Shown here: in pieces, positions 17,456-25,928 of the stretch
How the letters are laid out: each line of letters begins with the position of its first letter
Numbering within the stretch: the first letter of the stretch is position 1
From: Xylophilus sp. GW821-FHT01B05
GTDB lineage: Bacteria > Pseudomonadota > Gammaproteobacteria > Burkholderiales > Burkholderiaceae_C
Direction: 5' to 3'
NCBI GenBank assembly: GCA_038961845.1
Contig: CP152408.1
Location: 3,968,001-4,032,000, forward strand
Length of the DNA: 64,000 bases
Notes under the pieces: model-generated
Seen by the model: the letters and a program-made list of their open reading frames with translations, nothing else
What the model was told of the DNA's origin: nothing
Databases searched by the model: none
Translations under genes and position numbers: made by a program

Positions 17456-17477
17456 ACCGGTGTGGGTCGACACCGGT
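17456..17477. repeat. Inverted repeat between two transcription units
   Basis: ACCGGTGT, a GGGTCG spacer, then ACACCGGT, a perfect 8-bp inverted repeat. It begins 4 bases after the synthetase stop and ends 20 bp upstream of the sigma-54 element at 17498-17513. It could be a weak terminator hairpin or a protein-binding site. Confidence 0.4.
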
Positions 17478-17497
17478 GGTTGTGGGGCCGCGCCGCA

Positions 17498-17513
17498 TGG
17501 CACAACGCTTGCA
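17498..17513 (+). promoter_or_regulatory. Sigma-54 promoter for aldehyde dehydrogenase
   Basis: TGGCACAACGCTTGCA matches TGGCACR-N4-TTGCA with exact spacing. The predicted start site gives a leader of about 30 bases to the ATG at 17554. Confidence 0.72.
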
Positions 17514-17553
17514 CCTGGCAGAAGTCCGCCCCAACATGGAGACACAGTAGATC

Positions 17554-18987
17554 ATGCAGCACCACGGAAACTTCTATATCGACGGCAATTGGGTCGATGC
17601 ATCCAGCGCACCACGCTTCACGCTCATCGGCCCGGCCGATGAGCAGCCGTTCGCCAGCATCAGCCTGGGCGATGCCGGACATGTCGATGCGGCGGTCCAG
17701 GCCGCGCGCCGTGCGTTCACGGTATTCAGCAGCACCGACAAGACGGAACGCCTGGCGCTGCTGGAGCGGATCGTCCAGCAGATGGAGGCGCGGGCAGACC
17801 GCATCATGGCCGCGGTTTCCCAGGAGATGGGCGCCCCGCGCGGCATGAAGGCCCATGTGGGTACCGGGCTCGACGCCTTCAGGCAGGCCATCGTCACGCT
17901 GCGGGAGTACGACTTTGAGACCCGCCTGGGCAACAACACCGTGCGGCGCGAGGCCATCGGCGTCTGCGGCCTGATCACAGCGTGGAACTGGCCGATCCAG
18001 CTGATCGCCACCAAGCTTTCCTCCGCGCTGGCGGCTGGCTGCACCGTGGTGTGGAAACCCAGCGAATTCACGCCGCTGAGTGCCCTCGAACTGGCCGAGG
18101 TCATGCACGCCGCAGGTGTTCCCCCCGGTGTCTTCAACCTCGTCAACGGCGATGGTCCAACGGTCGGCAACGCGATCTGCCGGCATCCAGACGTCGACAT
18201 GGTGTCGTTCACAGGATCGACCCGTGCCGGCGTGCTGGTTGCCGAAGCAGCAGCAGCCACCGTCAAGCGCGTCTCGCAGGAGCTGGGCGGCAAGTCCGCC
18301 AACATCATCCTGCCGGACGCCGATCTGGCGGCTGTCGCACGCTGGAACGCCGCACGCGCGTTCTCCAACAGCGGCCAGTCCTGCCACTCGCCCACGCGCA
18401 TCCTCGTGCACGCATCGCAACGCGACGAGCTGCTGGAGCTGCTGCGCCAGGAAGCCGAGAAAGTGAAGGTCGGCGCACCACAAGATCCGTCCACCACGAT
18501 GGGCCCTGTGGTCAACAAGGCCCAGTACGAACGCATCCAGCACTACATCCAGGCCGGCATCGACGAAGGCGCGCGCACCGTTGCCGGTGGCGTCGGCCGG
18601 CCGCAGGGCCTGGACCGGGGCTACTTCATCCGCCCCACCATCTTCGCGGACGTCACGCCCACGATGGTGATCGCGCGGGAAGAGATCTTCGGCCCTGTGG
18701 CGGTGGTGCTGACCTACCGCGACGAGGATGAAGCCGTGGCGCTGGCCAACGACTCGCCCTACGGCCTGGGCGGCTACGTCTTCTCCTCCGATCGCCAAAA
18801 GGCCATGGCCATCGGTGCCAGGATGCGCGCCGGCCGCATCTTCTACAACGGAGCGCCGAGCAACAACGTTGCCCCGATGGGCGGCTACAAGCAGTCAGGC
18901 AACGGCCGCGAGATGGGCGTGTTCGGCCTGGAGGACTACCTGGAGGTCAAGGCCATGATCGGTTTCGACGCCCCTGTGACCGCCTGA
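17554..18987 (+). CDS. NAD(P)-dependent aldehyde dehydrogenase
   Basis: A 477-residue aldehyde dehydrogenase: LITAWNWPIQLIATKLSSAL, FTGSTRAG, ELGGKSAN (Glu base), NSGQSCHSPTRILVHAS (catalytic Cys flanked by Ser and His, unlike the ICSAGT of the two paralogs here), EEIFGPVAVV and NGREMGVFGLEDYLE at the C-terminus. It is monocistronic, between its own sigma-54 promoter and a strong hairpin. The different catalytic loop suggests a substrate distinct from the enzymes at 1498 and 9834. Confidence 0.92.
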   Translation: MQHHGNFYIDGNWVDASSAPRFTLIGPADEQPFASISLGDAGHVDAAVQAARRAFTVFSSTDKTERLALLERIVQQMEARADRIMAAVSQEMGAPRGMKAHVGTGLDAFRQAIVTLREYDFETRLGNNTVRREAIGVCGLITAWNWPIQLIATKLSSALAAGCTVVWKPSEFTPLSALELAEVMHAAGVPPGVFNLVNGDGPTVGNAICRHPDVDMVSFTGSTRAGVLVAEAAAATVKRVSQELGGKSANIILPDADLAAVARWNAARAFSNSGQSCHSPTRILVHASQRDELLELLRQEAEKVKVGAPQDPSTTMGPVVNKAQYERIQHYIQAGIDEGARTVAGGVGRPQGLDRGYFIRPTIFADVTPTMVIAREEIFGPVAVVLTYRDEDEAVALANDSPYGLGGYVFSSDRQKAMAIGARMRAGRIFYNGAPSNNVAPMGGYKQSGNGREMGVFGLEDYLEVKAMIGFDAPVTA

Positions 18988-18992
18988 CACCG

Positions 18993-19023
18993 CAACGCCC
19001 GGCGCGTAGCGCGCCGGGCGTTG
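18993..19023. terminator. Bidirectional hairpin terminator
   Basis: A perfect 14-bp stem (CAACGCCCGGCGCG / CGCGCCGGGCGTTG) with a TAG loop lies between the convergent aldehyde dehydrogenase (stop 18987) and SDR (stop 19037) genes. There is no long T-tract, but position and stability fit a shared terminator. Confidence 0.75.
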
Positions 19024-19036
19024 CCTTGGTGGCGGA

Positions 19037-19861
19037 TCAGAAGCTGTGCGTCAGACCGCCATCGCAGGCGATGGTCTGGCCCGTGATGAAGGACGATGCG
19101 GGGCTGGCCAGGAACATCACCACGCCCACCATGTCGGCCGGCATCTGAACCCGGGGCAGACACTGCGAGCCCACCAGCGCGGCCCGCCTTGCCTGGGTCG
19201 GGTCCACCGTGCGCACGACTTCGGTGGCCACGCCGCCCGGCCGCACGCAGTTCACAGTAATGCCCGCGCTGCCGAGTTCGCGCGCCATCGCATTGGTCAT
19301 GCCGATGACCGCGGACTTCGACGCCACATAGTGCGTGTAGTTCGGAGCGCCGAGCATCACGGCAGCGGACGAGATGTTGATGATGCGCCCCCAGCCCGCC
19401 TTTCTCATCAGCGGCGCGACGGCACGTGCGCACAGGAACTTTCCGGTCACGTTGACGCGCATGACCAGATCGAATTCCTTCACCGGAATCTGGTCGAACG
19501 GCCTTTTCTCCAGCGTTGCGAAGATCGCGGCGTTGTTCACCAGGACATCGACACCGGCATGCCGCAGCGCGATGGCCTCCATCATGCGTGCCACAGAATC
19601 CTCGTCGCTGACATCCACCTGGACGGCCATGGCGCGGCCGCCCGCCTCTTCAATCTCGCGACGGACCGTATCTGCCTTTTCGCCATTGAGGTCGGCAACC
19701 ACGGCGATGGCGCCTGCCGCCGCGAACTGGCGTGCGTACTCGCGCCCGATGCCCTGGGCGCCGCCCGTGATGAGGACGACACGGTCGGCGACGCCGAAGT
19801 CGCGGGCCGCGAACGGCACGCCGGAATCGTCGGGTGCGTGCGTGGGAAGGTTGTCAGACAT
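19037..19861 (-). CDS. Short-chain dehydrogenase/reductase (SDR)
   Basis: A 274-residue classical SDR. After a roughly 25-residue N-terminal extension come LITGGAQGIGREYA (cofactor GxxxGxG), VVADLN (acidic residue favouring NAD), VLVNNAAIFA, INISSAAVMLG with YTHYVASKSAVIG (Ser-Tyr-Lys), and ITVNCVRPGGV. AAAGGAAC precedes the ATG. It lies 84 bases downstream of an SBP gene on the same strand and probably shares its sigma-54 promoter. It would oxidise a hydroxyl or reduce a keto group of the imported compound. Confidence 0.9.
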   Translation of the reverse strand: MSDNLPTHAPDDSGVPFAARDFGVADRVVLITGGAQGIGREYARQFAAAGAIAVVADLNGEKADTVRREIEEAGGRAMAVQVDVSDEDSVARMMEAIALRHAGVDVLVNNAAIFATLEKRPFDQIPVKEFDLVMRVNVTGKFLCARAVAPLMRKAGWGRIINISSAAVMLGAPNYTHYVASKSAVIGMTNAMARELGSAGITVNCVRPGGVATEVVRTVDPTQARRAALVGSQCLPRVQMPADMVGVVMFLASPASSFITGQTIACDGGLTHSF

Positions 19862-19945
19862 TCAATAGTTCCTTTCAAAATGCCCTTGCGGGCGCTGCAT
19901 TACGCGTATCACGCGACACGGTGTGGATAAGCGGGCTCAACCGCC

Positions 19946-20911
19946 CTACTCCTTGGCCCAGCTCAGATCGGTGCCCAGCTTCTCGATGTCGACCTTGCGC
20001 TGGCGGATCAGTTGCGTGAACTGCTCGGGGCTCATGACCACGCGCTCCTCGCCGCCGTCGTCGCGCACACGGCGCTGAACATCGGGATGGGCCGCAGCGT
20101 CCTGCATCGCCGCTCCGAGGCGTCGGATCACTTCCTCGGGCACACCGGCCGCGGTCACCAGCCCGAACCATGGGACGTAGTGCAAGTCAGGTGCGCCCTG
20201 CTCCATCAGCGTTGGGATGTTCGGCAAGCCGGGAAGCCGCTTGGTCGAGGCCACCCCCAGGGCACGCAGCCTCCCACTGTTGAGCTGGTGCGCCACCGAG
20301 AACTTGACGTCGATGCGGCCTGAGGCCACGTCCGGCATCGCTGCCGAATTGCTCTTGTACGGCACATGCAGCATGTTCAGGTTCATCTTGTTCAACAGGA
20401 TGGCCGATGCCAGATGCGTGGTGGTCGCATTGCCCTCCGTGGCATAAGTCAGCAGGCCGGGCTGGGCCTTCACCGCGGTCACCAGTTCTGGAAAAGTCTT
20501 GAACGGCTTGTCTTCCGCCGCAAGCAAGACCAGCGGCACCACGCTCATCACGCCCACACCGACGAAGTCCTTTTCCAGGCTGTAGCCCGGATCGCGTTTG
20601 AGTGCCGCACGGATGGCGATCGTGTCGGAAGTGGACAGCAGGGTGTAGCCATCCGCCGGTGCCGACTTGACCGCGTTGAACGCGAGCAGGCCGTCGGCGC
20701 CGGGCTTGTTCTCGATCACGATGGGCTGCCCGAGCTTCTCGCTCATCTTGGCAGCGAAGAGCCGCGTCTGTGCATCGAGCAGGCCTCCCGCACCAGACGT
20801 CACGACGATGCGGATCGGGCGCGAAGGATAGGCCTCAACGGCCGTGGCGGCTGTGGTGATGGCGAAGCCAAGACTCAGTACGGTGAGCGCGCACCGGATG
20901 AAACGCTGCAT
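19946..20911 (-). CDS. Bug/TctC-family solute-binding protein (class B)
   Basis: A 321-residue class B SBP: signal peptide (MQRFIRCALTVLSLGFAITT..., cleaved near residue 27), IRIVVTSGAGGLLD, ADGYTLLSTSDTIAI, DPGYSLEKDF, TTTHLASAILLN, HVPYKSNSAAMPDV and the tail DLSWAKE. It is strongly similar along its length to the divergent SBP at 21299, suggesting a local inverted duplication followed by divergence. A sigma-54 promoter lies about 95 bases upstream, and the SDR at 19037 is downstream in the same transcript. Confidence 0.9.
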   Translation of the reverse strand: MQRFIRCALTVLSLGFAITTAATAVEAYPSRPIRIVVTSGAGGLLDAQTRLFAAKMSEKLGQPIVIENKPGADGLLAFNAVKSAPADGYTLLSTSDTIAIRAALKRDPGYSLEKDFVGVGVMSVVPLVLLAAEDKPFKTFPELVTAVKAQPGLLTYATEGNATTTHLASAILLNKMNLNMLHVPYKSNSAAMPDVASGRIDVKFSVAHQLNSGRLRALGVASTKRLPGLPNIPTLMEQGAPDLHYVPWFGLVTAAGVPEEVIRRLGAAMQDAAAHPDVQRRVRDDGGEERVVMSPEQFTQLIRQRKVDIEKLGTDLSWAKE

Positions 20912-21005
20912 GAAATATGTCTCCGTGTTCTCGTTCAGGGATGGGGTCGGTGCTGCCAACAGTCCCGCTGCCGGTCGGCACGGGGCTGCGGAAGCGACCA
21001 CGCTT

Positions 21006-21021
21006 CGCAAATCAAGTGCCA
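21006..21021 (-). promoter_or_regulatory. Sigma-54 promoter for SBP-SDR operon
   Basis: The minus strand reads TGGCACTTGATTTGCG, with GG and GC at exact spacing. The predicted leader to the ATG at 20911 is about 85 bases. Confidence 0.68.
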
Positions 21022-21089
21022 GCCGGCTTCGTCGGGGAGACCGCTCTTGTCGTTCTCCCCGAACACACAAGAGCAAACACGCAGCGTTC

Positions 21090-21100
21090 ACACATGTGCG
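21090..21100 (+). promoter_or_regulatory. Candidate enhancer site (ACACATGTGCG)
   Basis: Identical to the 11-mer at 7515-7525 and in the same orientation relative to a minus-strand sigma-54 promoter, here 69 bp upstream of the -24 element. It is flanked by CACAC and GTGTG arms. Confidence 0.35.
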
Positions 21101-21190
21101 ACGCATGGTGTGTGGATGCACCGACTACACGGCCATGTCGCCACCATGCACATGTCTGCATGGGGTGAAATACACCGGTTTCATTCAACG

Positions 21191-21206
21191 GAACCGTGTT
21201 TGCACA
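21191..21206 (+). promoter_or_regulatory. Weak sigma-54-like promoter for the aconitase-X operon
   Basis: CGGAACCGTGTTTGCA keeps GG at -24 and a full TTTGCA at -12 with correct spacing, but it lacks the CAC of the -24 box. The predicted leader to the ATG at 21299 is about 85 bases, matching the divergent promoter. Confidence 0.4.
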
Positions 21207-21298
21207 TTGAATCTTGCCGCCACACAATTCTTATGCGACTGCCGATTCATCGACGCAGATCGGCACCAGCCCCACGCGGTTCGAACAAGGAGACAAAC

Positions 21299-22258
21299 AT
21301 GCCCCGACGCTTCAAGCGCCTTCTACTACTTGCCTTTGCCACGGCCTCTCTGAGCCCGGTGCTGGCGCAGGTCCCATACCCCCAGAAGCCGATCCGCATC
21401 ATTGCCAGCTCGGCAGTCGGTGGCCTGCTCGACGCCCATGCGCGGCTGTATGCGCTGAAGATGTCGGAGAAGCTGGGACAACCCGTCACCGTGGAGAACC
21501 GCCCCGGTGCCAACGGTGCCCTGGCGTACAGCGCAGTGCGCGGCGCCGAGCGCGATGGCTATACGCTGCTGGCAACGTCGGACACGATCGCCATCCGCGC
21601 CGCGCGGCAACGCGACCCGGGTTACGACCTGGAGAAGGACTTCACCGGCATCGGCCTGTTCAGCCGCGCGCCGGTCGTGCTGCTGACCGGAAACGGCCAG
21701 CGCGAACGCAATTTCTCAGAGCTTGCCGCACGCGCGCGCACTGCACCCGACACGTTGACCTACGCGTCCTCGGGCGAGGGAACGACGACGCACCTGGCGG
21801 CAGCACTGTTGCTGCAACAGGCCAGCGTGAGGATGCTGCATGTCCCCTACAAGGGCAACGCCGCTGCCAAGCCGGACGTGATCGGCGGCCGCGTCAACGT
21901 GATGCTCGGCGTGCTACAGGACCTTGGCGCCGGCAACATGCGCGCGCTCGGTGTCAGTGCGACAAAGCGCGTGCCCGCGTATCCCGACATTCCCACGCTG
22001 GCCGAGCAAGGCGCAGCCGACTTCAGCTGGTACCCGTGGTTCGGATTGGTCGCGCCGTCCGGCGTCCCCAAGGACGTCGTGCAGCGTCTGGCACAGGCCA
22101 TGCAGTACGCCGCTCAAAGCGATGACATCCGCCGCTACATGGAACGCGAAGGCAGCGAGCTGGTGGCCATGAGCCCGGAGCAGTTCACCGCGTCGATGCG
22201 AGAGACCCGCCTGCGGATCGAGAGGCTCGCGGCGGATCTTGACTGGCCCAAGGAATGA
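21299..22258 (+). CDS. Bug/TctC-family solute-binding protein (class B)
   Basis: A 319-residue SBP that opens the long aconitase-X operon. Signal peptide MPRRFKRLLLLAFATASLSP (cleaved after VLAQ), IRIIASSAVGGLLD, DGYTLLATSDTIAIRAA, DPGYDLEKDFTGIG, HVPYKGNAAAKPDV and tail DLDWPKE. AAGGAGACAAAC precedes the ATG. It closely resembles the divergent SBP at 19946. Its stop is 12 bases before the aconitase-X gene, so the imported ligand is probably the substrate, or the precursor of the substrate, of that dehydratase. Confidence 0.9.
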   Translation: MPRRFKRLLLLAFATASLSPVLAQVPYPQKPIRIIASSAVGGLLDAHARLYALKMSEKLGQPVTVENRPGANGALAYSAVRGAERDGYTLLATSDTIAIRAARQRDPGYDLEKDFTGIGLFSRAPVVLLTGNGQRERNFSELAARARTAPDTLTYASSGEGTTTHLAAALLLQQASVRMLHVPYKGNAAAKPDVIGGRVNVMLGVLQDLGAGNMRALGVSATKRVPAYPDIPTLAEQGAADFSWYPWFGLVAPSGVPKDVVQRLAQAMQYAAQSDDIRRYMEREGSELVAMSPEQFTASMRETRLRIERLAADLDWPKE

Positions 22259-22270
22259 CAGGAGAGCACA

Positions 22271-23521
22271 GTGATACTGACAGATGAAGAGAAGTCCATG
22301 CTGGACGGCAAGCATGGCTGGCCCAAGCAGAAGTCGATGGAGATCCTCGTCGGCCTGGGGGAATGCTTCGACGCCGAGCGACTGATCCCGATTCGATCGA
22401 CGCACCTGCCAGGCGGCGCACTCATTGCGACAGGGAGCCAGTCTGGCCGCATGCAGTTCATCAGCGAGTTCGCCGACCGCGGCGGAACGTTTGCCACCTT
22501 CGCGGACATGAATACGACATCGGTAGACACCGAGCTCTGGGAGTACCTCGGCATTCCCGAGGAATTCGTGCGCCAGAGCAATGCCTACCTCGCGAAGTTC
22601 AGCCAGATGGGCGCGCAGCTGTGCAACACCTGCACGCCGTACCTGATCGGCCACCTGCCTTCGTTCGGCGAGCACGTGGCATGGGGAGAGTCGTCCGCGA
22701 TCATCTTCGTCAACTCGGTCATCGGCGCCAGGACCAACCGCGAGGGCGCGCCGAGTGCCTATGCCGCAGCCATCACCGGCAGGACACCTGCGTACGGCCT
22801 GCACCTCGATGCGGAGCGCCACGGCGAGTTGAAGATCGTGGTCGACGCCAAGTTGGGCGGCCCGGTCGACTTCGGCACACTGGGCTATTTCGCCGGCAAG
22901 CTCGCGGGCATGCGCACGCCCGTGTTCACGGGCCTGGCCGGACCGGTGTCCTGGGACGAACACAAGCTGCTCGGCGCCGCCACGGCCAACTCGGGCGGGT
23001 CGGCGATGTACCACATCGTCGGCATCACGCCAGAAGCTCCGACCGAGGCCGCGGCGTTCGGACCTCGCGCAGGCGGTGGCATCGAGACCCACGTGTTCGG
23101 CGAGCGCGAACTGCGCGAAACGGAGCAGCTGCTGGACAAGTCCCAGACACCGGAGGTCGACATCGTGGTCGTTGGCTGCCCCAACGCGTCCATCGCCGAG
23201 ATCACCGAAGTGGCGCAGTTGCTGGAGGGCAAGCGCGTGCACGAAAACACGCAGCTGTGGCTGTTCACCTCAAGGCCGATGAAGGCCTACGCCGAGAAGA
23301 TGGGCTACCTCAAGACCATCGAGTCGGCGGGCGGCAAGATCGTCTGCGAGGCCTGCACCGCGACCATGCCGGCAGGCCTGCTCAAGAAAGGCGGCTTCAA
23401 GTCGCCGGCCACCAACTCCGCCAAGATGCTGTACTACCTCGCAGGCCGACAGGATCTGAACTCGCACTACGGTTCGACGCGGCGCGTCGTGCAGTCCGCC
23501 ATCGACGGCATCTGGAGCTGA
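22271..23521 (+). CDS. Aconitase X catalytic (large) subunit, DUF521 family
   Basis: A 416-residue aconitase-X large domain, a (de)hydratase using an iron-sulfur centre. It starts MILTDEEKSMLDGKHGWPKQ, a typical AcnX opening, and shows IRSTHLPGGALIATG, CNTCTPYLIGHLPSFGEHVAWGESSA with two Cys near residues 117-120, GARTNREGAPSAYAAAITGRTP, and a C-terminal CEACTATMPAG Cys pair. Known AcnX enzymes include cis-3-hydroxy-L-proline dehydratase and archaeal phosphomevalonate dehydratase. No proline-type or mevalonate genes are here, so a different hydroxy acid is likely. It is paired with the separate swivel subunit at 23525. Confidence 0.88.
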   Translation: MILTDEEKSMLDGKHGWPKQKSMEILVGLGECFDAERLIPIRSTHLPGGALIATGSQSGRMQFISEFADRGGTFATFADMNTTSVDTELWEYLGIPEEFVRQSNAYLAKFSQMGAQLCNTCTPYLIGHLPSFGEHVAWGESSAIIFVNSVIGARTNREGAPSAYAAAITGRTPAYGLHLDAERHGELKIVVDAKLGGPVDFGTLGYFAGKLAGMRTPVFTGLAGPVSWDEHKLLGAATANSGGSAMYHIVGITPEAPTEAAAFGPRAGGGIETHVFGERELRETEQLLDKSQTPEVDIVVVGCPNASIAEITEVAQLLEGKRVHENTQLWLFTSRPMKAYAEKMGYLKTIESAGGKIVCEACTATMPAGLLKKGGFKSPATNSAKMLYYLAGRQDLNSHYGSTRRVVQSAIDGIWS

Positions 23522-23524
23522 GCC

Positions 23525-23950
23525 ATGCAGGACATCATCCTCAAGGGACACAAGGTGTCCAAGGGCAAGGCCGAGGGCGAAGCCCTGGTGACGCGCGACC
23601 CGATCGCATTCTTCGGCGGCGTGCGGCCAGAAGACGGTGTGGTCACCGACAAGAGCCACGAGCTGTACGGCATCTCGCTGGCCGGCAAGGTGCTCCTCTT
23701 TCCACAAGAGAAGGGCTCGGCCGGCGGCTCGTCGCAGATCTACGAGCTGATGGTCTGCAAGACCGCGCCGCTGGCCATGATCAATCTCAAGGCCGGCTCC
23801 ATCGTGGCCGTCGGTGCCATCTCCAGCAGCATTCCGATGATGGACAAGCTGGTGCCGGATCCGTTCGACCACATCGAGACGGGCGACTGGGTGTCGCTCG
23901 ATGCCGACCTCGGCACGGTCACGGTCCGCAAGCGCGGGAGGACGGCATGA
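23525..23950 (+). CDS. Aconitase X swivel (small) subunit, DUF126 family
   Basis: A 141-residue DUF126 protein, the small partner of AcnX. It has GHKVSKGKAEGEALVTRDPIAFFGGV, then GISLAGKVLLFPQEKGSAGGS with the conserved GS..GS loop (expected to hold the catalytic Ser), and the PDPFDHIETGDWV end. It starts 3 bases after the large-subunit stop and overlaps the following HIBADH start (ATGA at 23947-23950), so the three genes are translationally coupled. Confidence 0.88.
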   Translation: MQDIILKGHKVSKGKAEGEALVTRDPIAFFGGVRPEDGVVTDKSHELYGISLAGKVLLFPQEKGSAGGSSQIYELMVCKTAPLAMINLKAGSIVAVGAISSSIPMMDKLVPDPFDHIETGDWVSLDADLGTVTVRKRGRTA

Positions 23951-24882
23951 CCACAAGCGCTGCGCGGCACGACACGGTCGGCTTCGTCGGCCTGGGCCTA
24001 ATGGGCATGCCCATGGCCCGCAACATCCTCCGAGCTGGCTACCGGCTGGTGGCCCATGACCTCGGCCGCGACAAGCTGGACGAAGTGGAAGCGCTGGGAG
24101 CGCTTGCTGCGCACGGTGCAGCGGATGTGGCACGTCAGGCCGCTATCCAGATCTGCATGGTAGAGACGACCGAGCAGGTCCAGTCGGTGGTGCTCGGCGC
24201 GGATGGTTTCGCAGCCGGCGCGCACGCCGGCGACATCGTCGTCTGCATGAGCACCATCGACCTGATAGCGGTGCGCGACATCCACGCCCGCCTTGCCGAG
24301 CGCGGCATCGATTTCATCGATGCCCCGGTCGCCGGCATGCGCGAGAACGGCGGTGCGGCAACGGCTTCGCTCAAGTGCTTCGCCGGCGGAGCCCCCGCGG
24401 TCCTGGAGCGTGCGCGCCCGGTGCTGGCCACCATGACGTCGGAGATCACGCATTTCGGTCCTGCCGGTTGCGGCACCGCCATCAAGCTCATCAACAGCAT
24501 GGTGATGCAGAGCAACCGTATCGTTGCCTGTGAGGCGCTGGCGCTCGGCGCCAAGGCCGGGCTCGATCCAGCGCAGATGGTCGATCTTCTCGGCCGCACC
24601 TACGCCAACAGCGGTGCACTGCAGTACGACGCGCCACGCATCCTCGCACGTAAGTTCGAGACGAATCGCCTCGGTACGACCCTCAAGGACGTGCAACTGC
24701 AGGTGGCGCTCGGCAAGGCACTGGGGATGCCGATGCTGATGGCCACGCAGGCCCAGCAGGTCTACCAGATGGCCCATGCGATGGGCATCCGTGACGCCGC
24801 GGCCGTCGTCCAGGTCTACGAGAACTGGACCGGCGTGAAGGTCACACCGGTCGCGGCGTCGGTTTCCGCCCAGCAGGGCTGA
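23947..24882 (+). CDS. NAD(P)-dependent 3-hydroxyisobutyrate dehydrogenase-family (beta-hydroxyacid) dehydrogenase
   Basis: A 311-residue HIBADH-family enzyme oxidising a beta-hydroxy acid. N-terminal Rossmann motif VGFVGLGLMGMPMARN at about 11-26, the substrate-binding DAPVAGMRENGGAATAS (in place of the more usual DAPVSGG), the catalytic Lys segment GTAIKLINSMV near residue 180, and C-terminal TTLKDVQLQVALGKALG. It overlaps DUF126 and is followed 5 bases later by an alpha/beta hydrolase. The PVAGMREN variant loop suggests an unusual substrate. Confidence 0.9.
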   Translation: MTTSAARHDTVGFVGLGLMGMPMARNILRAGYRLVAHDLGRDKLDEVEALGALAAHGAADVARQAAIQICMVETTEQVQSVVLGADGFAAGAHAGDIVVCMSTIDLIAVRDIHARLAERGIDFIDAPVAGMRENGGAATASLKCFAGGAPAVLERARPVLATMTSEITHFGPAGCGTAIKLINSMVMQSNRIVACEALALGAKAGLDPAQMVDLLGRTYANSGALQYDAPRILARKFETNRLGTTLKDVQLQVALGKALGMPMLMATQAQQVYQMAHAMGIRDAAAVVQVYENWTGVKVTPVAASVSAQQG

Positions 24883-24887
24883 TCGGC

Positions 24888-25928
24888 ATGCACACCCAGG
24901 TTGCGGATCCCCTGCGGACGCTTGGCCATCCCGCAGAACCGCCGTCGCCTTTGGTACTGCGTGCCAGAGGCAGCTTCTACGTGGGCGGGGAACGCGTGGC
25001 CCAAAGCGCGCTGGAGGCCGGCCGGCCCGGGCTGGCCGGGCATGTCGTCATCCACCAGATGTACGTCGAATACATGGTGCCCGCGTGCGATTGCCTCCTG
25101 GCACCTTTGGTGCTGGTGCACGGCACGACCAAGAGCGGCAAGACCTACGACACCACGCCTGACGGCCGGATGGGCTGGTTCGAGCATTTCGTGCGCCGCG
25201 GCCACCCGACCTACGTTGTCGACCAGGTCGCACGCGGCCGTTCGGGCTTCGACCAGTCGGCGTTCAACCGCGTTCGCGCGGGCGACGCACCGCCATCAGA
25301 GCAGGCCAACATCAGCCGGTTCAACGAAGAGTTCGCGTGGTGCTCGATGCGCTTCGGTCCCTCGTTCGGTGAGGCGTATCCGGACACCAAGTTTCCGGTG
25401 CATGCCGCGTTCGCGCTGGCGCAGCAGAACATCCCGGATCTCAACGCCACCCTGCCTTCGCCGAACCCCACCTGGAAGGCACTGTCTGACCTTGCGCGCA
25501 TGCTCGATGGCGCGGTCCTGGTGGGGCACTCACAATCCGGCGCCTTCCCGCTCGACGCCGCCCTGCTCTGCCCGCACGCGGTGCGGGGCGCCGTCATCGT
25601 GGAGCCGGGCAGCCAGGGCTGCAAGTCCACCGTCTACTCGGATGCGCAGATCGCGGCGCTCGCGGCCGTGCCAACGCTGGTCGTCTTCGGCGATCACCTG
25701 GACACCGACACCCGGCAGCCGCACGCACCGCATCTGTGGCGCGACGCGTTTGACGACAGCATGCGTTACATCGCCCGCGTGCGGCAGGCCGGCGGCACGG
25801 CCAGCATGCTGCATCTGCCGGCCCTGGGACTGCAGGGCAACAGCCACCTGCTCATGCAGGACACCAACAACCTCGAGGTCGCCGACCTGGTCAGCCAATG
25901 GATCGCCAAGGAAGTACCGAGCACATGA
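24888..25928 (+). CDS. Alpha/beta-hydrolase (esterase)
   Basis: A 346-residue alpha/beta-hydrolase without a signal peptide. It has an oxyanion strand LVLVHGTTKSGKTYDTTPDGR, the nucleophile elbow VLVGHSQSGAFP (Ser near residue 213), an acidic residue after VVFGDHLDTD, and a catalytic His in LQGNSHLLMQDTNN. A role in hydrolysing an ester or lactone form of the operon's substrate is plausible. It is coupled to the next gene by an ATGA overlap at 25925-25928. Confidence 0.85.
   Translation: MHTQVADPLRTLGHPAEPPSPLVLRARGSFYVGGERVAQSALEAGRPGLAGHVVIHQMYVEYMVPACDCLLAPLVLVHGTTKSGKTYDTTPDGRMGWFEHFVRRGHPTYVVDQVARGRSGFDQSAFNRVRAGDAPPSEQANISRFNEEFAWCSMRFGPSFGEAYPDTKFPVHAAFALAQQNIPDLNATLPSPNPTWKALSDLARMLDGAVLVGHSQSGAFPLDAALLCPHAVRGAVIVEPGSQGCKSTVYSDAQIAALAAVPTLVVFGDHLDTDTRQPHAPHLWRDAFDDSMRYIARVRQAGGTASMLHLPALGLQGNSHLLMQDTNNLEVADLVSQWIAKEVPST

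Larger units (their letters stand above)
20912..21298. other. Divergent promoter region between two class B SBP genes
   Basis: Nearly 390 bases without a gene. It holds a minus-strand sigma-54 promoter (21006-21021) and a weaker plus-strand one (21191-21206). Between them lies a repeat-rich segment with ACACATGTGCG at 21090-21100, CACAC/GTGTG arms at 21089-21114, and a second CACATGT near 21147. The layout suggests one enhancer region serving both promoters. Confidence 0.5.

Noticed and set aside
15458..17545. Long minus-strand frame opposite the acyl-CoA synthetase
   Set aside because: A GC-rich antisense shadow of a clear plus-strand enzyme. Its translation is His/Gly/Arg-rich and shows no domain.
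22271..23950. Aconitase X as cis-3-hydroxyproline dehydratase or phosphomevalonate dehydratase
   Set aside because: No proline racemase, pyrroline reductase or mevalonate-pathway gene is nearby. The neighbours are organic-acid enzymes, so neither known role is supported by context.
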